A stretch of DNA of 64,000 bases from Microbacterium oleivorans NBRC 103075. GTDB lineage: Bacteria; Actinomycetota; Actinomycetes; Actinomycetales; Microbacteriaceae. How positions within the stretch are numbered: the stretch's first letter is position 1; every line of letters begins with the position of its first letter. Under the pieces are notes generated by a model. It searched no databases. It was not told the DNA's origin and saw only the letters and a program-made list of their open reading frames with translations. Shown here in pieces: positions 61,366 to 64,000 of this stretch. The stretch lies in assembly GCF_001552475.1 (NCBI RefSeq), contig NZ_BCRG01000004.1:62001-126000 (forward strand), in the 5' to 3' direction. A program made the position numbers and the translations under genes.

Positions 61366-63179
61366 GATGCTCCTTCAGCAGCGGACGGGGTGTCGGTGTC
61401 GATCGCGCGGTCGACGAGTTCGGACAGCGCCGTCGACATGAGGGCGCGGTCGTTCGGGCCGAGGGGATGGTGACCAGCGAGCAGCGACTGCACGTAGAGC
61501 AGCTGCACGCTCAGGTCGAAGACGCGGCCGGGTGGGGTGGAGGCCAGCTTGCGGATGACCGGGTTGGTCCAGTTCAGACACAGGCGGGCAGCGGGCTCCT
61601 CGGCTCCGCGACCCGAGACGGCGCTCGCGGCGCGGTCGAGGACACCGCCCCACAGGGCTCCGCCGGCGCTCCGCGCGCGACCCCGATCGAGGGCGCGCAG
61701 CACCTCGGGGTCGGCGACGAACAGGCCCGGCAGCTCCGGCCGTTCGAACGTGCGGACGGCGACGTCGATGTCCTCGAGTGCCGCCCGGGCCCGTTCCTCC
61801 AGCGACGTCGCCGCTGCCCGATCGTCGAGAGGTGCGAGGTCGAGGCGGTCGATCTCGCTCACCACGTCGGCGCGCTCGACCTCGACCCCGGGGAACAGCT
61901 CCGGCATGCGGCGGACGAGGTCGGCGTCGTAGAGGTAGCCGCCGTTGACGAGGATGCCGCCGGCAGAGGTCATGCTCGCGACCTGACGGAACTCGTCCAC
62001 GGTCTCGGCGTAGCGCACGCGCGGGAACCGTCGCGCGACCTCTTCGATGCGCAGCCGCCCCGCCGTCGTGTCCACGGAGAGCCACCGCACGATGAAGCGC
62101 GCGAGCTCGTCGTCGTGGCGGACGAGGGATTTGAGGGCGACCTCGTGGATGGAGACGAACTGCGACAGCCGCAGCGGGTCCTGGAGTGCGACTTCGAGGA
62201 TCCAGCGGCGGATGGCGTCGCCGATCTCCTGCCGTGTCTGCTCCAACGCGTCGTCGTCGACGAGCGACTCGCGGCTCGCCGTCGGGTGCAGCGAGCCCGA
62301 GTCGACGACGGCGCGGGCGAAGAACGCCCAGGCGGGCAGCAGGTCGTCGGCACGCTCGGTCAGCAGCATCCGTCGCAGGTACACCCGGGTGCTCTGGCGC
62401 GCGCCCGGGGGCGGGGCGAACGGGAGCACGAACGCCACACCGCGCGTCTGAGTGCCGGGCACGTTCAGCGGGATGACGTCGAGCGGCTCCGCGCCGATGA
62501 GTTCGTGACCGTAGACGAGCTGTCGTTCGAGGTCGCCGTCGAGGAAGGGAGCGGGCTCCGTCACCGTCGTCTCGCCACCGCCCGGAAGGTCGACGACGAC
62601 GGTATGCGGCAGGTAGCGGCCGAACGTCTCGGCCAGTTCCATGATCGTGCTCGTGGAGAGGAGGGCCCGGGTGTCGGAGCGCGGCGTGAGGTGCACGCTC
62701 GTGCCGACCGGGATGTCGTGCGGGTACGGCGCGACCGTGAACGTCCCGTCCGAGTGCCCGACCCACTCCACCGGCGCGGAGCCGTCGACGCTTCGCGACC
62801 GGATCACGATCGTGTCGCACACCATGAAGCACGACAGCATCCCGATGCCGAACTGCCCGAGGAAGTCTTCCCGCGGCAGGTCGAAGATGTCGCGCTTCGA
62901 GCTGCGTCCCACCGTCGCCAACAGATCGGCGACCTCGGTCTCGGTGAGTCCGATCCCGTCATCGCGCATCACGAACTCGGGGGAGCCGTCGCTGACCGGG
63001 GTGATGCGGATGCGGCCGCCGTCGCCGTCGGCCGCGCGACGGGCGGCGATCGCATCGACGGCGTTCTGCAGAAGCTCTCGCAAGAAGACGCGCGGGCTCG
63101 AGTAGATGTGACGGCTCAGCAGGTCGATCACCCCGCGGAGGTCGACCTGGAACTGTTGGGCGGCAGTACTGTCGGTCAC
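61362..63179 (-). CDS. Hsp90-family ATPase (HtpG-like)
   Basis: A 605-residue chaperone-like GHKL ATPase. The N-terminal domain shows the Bergerat fold: FLRELLQNAVDA (about 31-42), RDDGIGLTETEV (about 70), the flexible lid and GQFGIGML (about 100). The middle domain follows, including RRMLLTERADDLLPAWAFF and the REDLP-like ASRESLVDDD with the catalytic Arg region. The C-terminal part is shorter and more divergent than canonical HtpG. GTG 63179 has GAGGAGCGCG upstream. Overlaps the TPR gene by ATGA. It is probably a specialised paralogue. Confidence 0.85.
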   Translation of the reverse strand: MTDSTAAQQFQVDLRGVIDLLSRHIYSSPRVFLRELLQNAVDAIAARRAADGDGGRIRITPVSDGSPEFVMRDDGIGLTETEVADLLATVGRSSKRDIFDLPREDFLGQFGIGMLSCFMVCDTIVIRSRSVDGSAPVEWVGHSDGTFTVAPYPHDIPVGTSVHLTPRSDTRALLSTSTIMELAETFGRYLPHTVVVDLPGGGETTVTEPAPFLDGDLERQLVYGHELIGAEPLDVIPLNVPGTQTRGVAFVLPFAPPPGARQSTRVYLRRMLLTERADDLLPAWAFFARAVVDSGSLHPTASRESLVDDDALEQTRQEIGDAIRRWILEVALQDPLRLSQFVSIHEVALKSLVRHDDELARFIVRWLSVDTTAGRLRIEEVARRFPRVRYAETVDEFRQVASMTSAGGILVNGGYLYDADLVRRMPELFPGVEVERADVVSEIDRLDLAPLDDRAAATSLEERARAALEDIDVAVRTFERPELPGLFVADPEVLRALDRGRARSAGGALWGGVLDRAASAVSGRGAEEPAARLCLNWTNPVIRKLASTPPGRVFDLSVQLLYVQSLLAGHHPLGPNDRALMSTALSELVDRAIDTDTPSAAEGAS

Positions 63180-63397
63180 CGCGCTCCTCGTGATCGTCGT
63201 TCGTCCGGCGCCGCGCCCCCGACGCACTCGCGGCGGCACGTCCGGTCAAGCCTAGCGAGCACGATCACTGACGGGCAGGGACGCCCCGCGTTCGCCACCC
63301 TCCAAGGCATGCCGTATGCTTGTCCACGCAGTTGTCTGCATTCTTTTGCCGTGCCCATGGGTCGGACGGGATGTGGATTCCCGGGTCGAAAGACCTT

Positions 63398-63470
<73 letters not shown>

Positions 63471-63514
63471 CGCGTCAGCGTCAGCTGACTCGAACCGAGC
63501 AACAGGTGGGTTGA

Positions 63515-63781
63515 ATGGTCCAGGATGAGCCGAACGGCGAGGTTGTCGCTGCGAACAGCGGCGCCACCCGGGAGAAGAAGCTCAACTTCTTCCAGCGAAT
63601 CGCCCTCTTCATCCGCCAGGTAATCGCCGAGCTCCGCAAGGTCGTCACGCCGACCCGGCAGGAGCTGGTCAAGTTCACGCTCGTGGTCCTGGGATTCGTC
63701 GTGGTCGTGATGGCCATCGTCTACGGCCTCGACCTGTTCTTCACCTGGATCGTGGACATCGTCTTCGGTGTGCCCAGCTGA
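63515..63781 (+). CDS. secE: Preprotein translocase subunit SecE
   Basis: An 88-residue protein. The N-terminal 35 residues are charged, then RQVIAELRKVVTPTRQEL (about 34-51), the conserved cytoplasmic amphipathic segment, leads into one membrane helix (about 55-80). SecE stabilises SecY in the export channel. ATG 63515 has CAGGTGGG nearby. It lies between tRNA-Trp and nusG. Confidence 0.95.
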   Translation: MVQDEPNGEVVAANSGATREKKLNFFQRIALFIRQVIAELRKVVTPTRQELVKFTLVVLGFVVVVMAIVYGLDLFFTWIVDIVFGVPS

Positions 63782-63889
63782 CCCACGGACGCCCATCCGT
63801 CGCGGTGACGGACGGCATCCCGGTTCACCGGAACCGCTCGCCACGTCGCCGCTGAACATCGAAGCCGAACCTGCAGGGAAGTGAATCAC

Positions 63890-64000
63890 GTGACCGAAAG
63901 ATATGTGGACGACGCCGACTGGTCGACCGCCGCTGAGCAGTCCAGCGAGGACGACGAGGCCCAGGAGGGCAACATCCTGGCCGACCAGGAGCGTTCCGCA
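63890..64000 (+). CDS. nusG: Transcription termination/antitermination factor NusG (partial)
   Basis: 37 codons from GTG 63890 run to the window edge. They encode an acidic N-terminal tail (TERYVDDADWSTAAEQ, then many Glu and Asp). Actinobacterial NusG proteins carry such an extension ahead of the NGN domain, which lies outside the window. Position after secE fixes the identity. CAGGGAAGTG provides the ribosome-binding site. Confidence 0.88.
   Translation, partial: MTERYVDDADWSTAAEQSSEDDEAQEGNILADQERSA

Noticed and set aside
58906-61473. 855-codon frame opposite the TPR gene
   Set aside because: Antisense shadow; no motif, and the minus-strand TPR repeats and coupled start are convincing.

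Overview
The window is high-GC actinobacterial DNA. Codon use strongly favours G/C at third positions, many starts are GTG, genes are tightly overlapped, and GGATGC/GCATCC is very frequent inside genes. Gene content (MurB, AspC, tRNA-Trp, SecE, and NusG with an acidic N-terminal extension; flotillin; NYN protein) fits Microbacteriaceae, most likely Microbacterium. This assignment is inference from style and gene order; no search was run.

Layout. 1-6.6 kb: partial FAD oxidoreductase, inositol-monophosphatase-like enzyme, membrane-anchored M23 peptidase, tRNA-Thr(GGT) and tRNA-Met(CAT), a few small unrecognised genes, and a flotillin. 6.7-8.4 kb: an IS5-family element, a chloramphenicol acetyltransferase gene whose 3' end runs into the IS, and a further IS-type end beyond it. 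The outer ends match well and are both flanked by CTAG. 8.4-23.1 kb: mostly chromosomal housekeeping genes (phosphoesterase, DHA2 exporter, LigD-type polymerase, M18 aminopeptidase, secreted transglycosylase-like protein, PadR regulator, AarF/UbiB kinase, NYN protein, lactonase, TSUP exporter, MaoC pair, MurB, AspC-type aminotransferase).

23.2-29.5 kb is a carbohydrate locus (GH127 enzyme, two permeases, binding protein, divergent LacI regulator). 29.5-32 kb holds methionine aminopeptidase, PnuC and a NadR-like protein. 32-38 kb is a tightly coupled five-gene run: a MoxR-type AAA ATPase, an unknown protein, an HExxH-plus-vWA protein, a helical unknown and a PaaK-like adenylating enzyme. I regard this as the best candidate for an undescribed system. 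38-39.9 kb is a DEAD-box helicase. 40.1-47.3 kb is a second carbohydrate locus (GH2, LacI, binding protein, two permeases, GH43 lipoprotein) with two matching LacI-type operators.

47.4-58.5 kb is a putrescine/GABA catabolic locus: PucR regulator, GABA transaminase, amino-acid permease, putrescine-oxidase-like flavoenzyme, tandem universal stress protein, second APC permease and two aldehyde dehydrogenases. 58.6-63.2 kb is an Hsp90-like ATPase coupled to a 930-residue TPR protein. The window closes with tRNA-Trp(CCA), secE and the start of nusG.

The order Thr/Met tRNAs, MaoC pair, murB, aspC, trpT, secE, nusG resembles a conserved actinobacterial block, here spread out by about 15 kb and about 40 kb of extra genes. 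Two related palindromic repeats, and several unrelated ones, lie in gaps between convergent genes.
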